Shown: in pieces, positions 13,571 to 14,928 of the stretch | Layout of the letters: each line of letters begins with the position of its first letter | How positions within the stretch are numbered: position 1 is the stretch's first letter | Assembly (NCBI GenBank): GCA_017412265.1 | Contig: JAFPYK010000017.1 | Span: forward strand, 1 to 14,928 | Direction: 5' to 3' | Origin: Lachnospiraceae bacterium | Lineage (GTDB): Bacteria > Bacillota > Clostridia > Lachnospirales > Lachnospiraceae | DNA length: 14,928 nt | The notes under the pieces: model-generated | What the model was told of the DNA's origin: nothing | What the model saw: the letters and a program-made list of their open reading frames with translations, nothing else | The model's database searches: none | Program-made: the position numbers and the translations under genes

Positions 13571-14928
13571 ATGAAAAAGAATTGGCTTACATTCGTCACT
13601 GTTGTCCTGGTCTTATCTGCTGCACTGAGTGGCTGCGCAGGTGGTAAGAAGGAAGACCACAGACAATCGAACTCTCTTACGGTAGGAATCCAGCAGGATA
13701 TTGACAGTCTTGACCCACACAAAGCAGTAGCGGCAGGAACTAAGGAAATCCTTTTTAATGTCTATGAGGGCCTTGTTAAGCCCGATGAGAACGGGAATCT
13801 CGTCCCGGCAGTCGCAAGCGACGTGCACATCTCCGACGACGGATGTGAATATACCTTCACGATCCGGGAGAATGTGAAGTTCCATGACGGAACCACGCTT
13901 GACGCAGAGGACGTGGTTTATTCCTTAAAGCGTGTCGCCGGTCTGCTGGACGTACAGGATCCTTCTGTCGTCGTGGATTCGGCGTTTTCTTCTGTAGCGG
14001 AGATCTCTGCTTCCGGCAACGAAGTGAAGATCGTCCTGTCCAAGCCGAACACCGAGCTTCTGGGTTATCTGACCTGTGCCATTATCCCCAAGGACAATAC
14101 TACCTGCGACAAAACGCCTGTCGGAACCGGCCCCTACAAGGTGGCGGAATACAAGGCGCTGGATAAAGTCGTGCTGAAGAAGCACGCAGAATACTGGGGA
14201 ACCCCTGCGAATATTGAAGACGTGACATTTAAGATCATCGCGGACTCCGATACGGCGACCACGCAGATGCTCTCCGGAACCATCGACGTCTACGCATATC
14301 TGACCGCGGATCAGGCAAAGGAAGTTGAGAAATCCTTCCGCATCGAGGAGGGAAGCATGGGCCTGGTTCAGGGCATGTTCCTGAACAACGAATCGAAGCT
14401 TTTCTCTGATGTCCGTGTCCGCCAGGCACTCAACTATGCGGTGAACCGCCAGGGAATCCTTGACATGATCGCGGACGGCAAGGGAACCGTGCTTGCCACG
14501 GATATGTTCCCCGGATTTGCGACGTATTACAACGAGTCGACCGCGAATGTCTATGAATATAACCCGACAAAGGCAAAAGAGCTTCTGGCCGAGGCAGGAT
14601 ATCCTGATGGCATCACCTTCGATCTGATCGTCGCCTCGGGTTATCAGTATCACGTAGATACGGCCCAGGTGGTCGCAGATCAGCTGAAGGCTTCGAATAT
14701 CACCGTCAACATTAAGACGATCGACGACAATTCCTGGCTTCAGGACGTCTACAAGGAACGCAAATACGACGCAACCCTGTACGGACTGGCCGCAAAGGTT
14801 GTTGTGCCCGGCCGTGTGCTGAGCAGATACACACAGTCGGCAAGCAACAATTTCATCAACTACAAGAACGCGGCATATGACGAGCTGTTCGCCAAGGCGG
14901 CCGGCAGCATCGACGACGCCGAGAAGCA
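13571..14928 (+). CDS. ABC transporter substrate-binding lipoprotein, peptide/nickel type (3' end outside window)
   Basis: This is the extracellular solute receptor of an Opp/Dpp-type ABC importer (SBP family 5). The frame is open from ATG 13571 to the right edge, giving 452 residues of a usual 500-540. Seen: a lipoprotein signal MKKNWLTFVTVVLVLSAALS with lipobox LSGC (19-22, lipidated Cys22), then GGKKED, the mature start LTVGIQQDIDSLDPHKA, the family signature FTIRENVKFHDGTTLDAEDV, then TPVGTGPYKV, and RVRQALNYAVNRQGILDMI near residue 280. Peptides are the commonest substrate, but nickel, sugars and other ligands occur in the family; the ligand cannot be told from this part. The ribosome site AAGGAGG (13554-13560) is 10 bases before ATG 13571; a second ATG at 13563 opens only a three-codon frame. 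Permease and ATPase genes would be expected downstream. Confidence 0.93.
   Translation, partial: MKKNWLTFVTVVLVLSAALSGCAGGKKEDHRQSNSLTVGIQQDIDSLDPHKAVAAGTKEILFNVYEGLVKPDENGNLVPAVASDVHISDDGCEYTFTIRENVKFHDGTTLDAEDVVYSLKRVAGLLDVQDPSVVVDSAFSSVAEISASGNEVKIVLSKPNTELLGYLTCAIIPKDNTTCDKTPVGTGPYKVAEYKALDKVVLKKHAEYWGTPANIEDVTFKIIADSDTATTQMLSGTIDVYAYLTADQAKEVEKSFRIEEGSMGLVQGMFLNNESKLFSDVRVRQALNYAVNRQGILDMIADGKGTVLATDMFPGFATYYNESTANVYEYNPTKAKELLAEAGYPDGITFDLIVASGYQYHVDTAQVVADQLKASNITVNIKTIDDNSWLQDVYKERKYDATLYGLAAKVVVPGRVLSRYTQSASNNFINYKNAAYDELFAKAAGSIDDAEK

Overview
This window reads as chromosomal DNA from a fairly G+C-rich member of the Clostridia, most likely Lachnospiraceae. The evidence is Firmicutes-type Shine-Dalgarno sites (AAGGAGG, GGAGG), a PyrR-type transcription attenuator, a clostripain-family (C11) peptidase, a small protein resembling the Lachnospiraceae DUF6145 family, and an aspartate-semialdehyde dehydrogenase of the archaeal/eukaryal type. 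The species cannot be named from sequence alone. All genes lie on the + strand. I see no transposon, integrase, phage gene, CRISPR array, tRNA or rRNA, and no gene-free stretch longer than about 220 bases.

Layout. 1-1853: the C-terminal part of carB, closed by a strong terminator. 1953-4409: a membrane-anchored C11 cysteine peptidase. 4545-5179: a small papain-like/C39-like cysteine peptidase gene broken by a one-base frameshift. 5375-6769: a short NfeD protein and an SPFH/stomatin (QmcA-like) protein in a two-gene operon with its own promoter and terminator. 6969-7919: ornithine carbamoyltransferase, with a likely ArgR operator upstream. 8007-10121: a tightly packed operon of a DUF6145-like protein, type III pantothenate kinase (coaX) and a DusB-type tRNA-dihydrouridine synthase, with overlapping ends. 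10233-11324: aspartate-semialdehyde dehydrogenase. 11403-13448: pyrR and a uracil permease behind a PyrR-responsive attenuator. 13571 to the right edge: a lipoprotein substrate-binding subunit of a peptide-type ABC transporter, cut by the window end.

How the parts connect. carB makes carbamoyl phosphate, which feeds both arginine (ornithine carbamoyltransferase) and pyrimidine synthesis. pyrR and the uracil permease adjust pyrimidine supply through salvage. These genes sit in separate transcription units with their own controls, an ARG box in one case and a PyrR attenuator in the other. Most of the window is well-understood core metabolism. The less ordinary parts are the pair of cysteine peptidase genes (one broken), a six-unit 11-residue repeat in the SPFH protein, the uncharacterised small protein coupled to coaX and dusB, and a pyrR leader whose terminator ends directly at the start codon and appears to contain the ribosome-binding site. 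I found no convincing evidence of a wholly new system.
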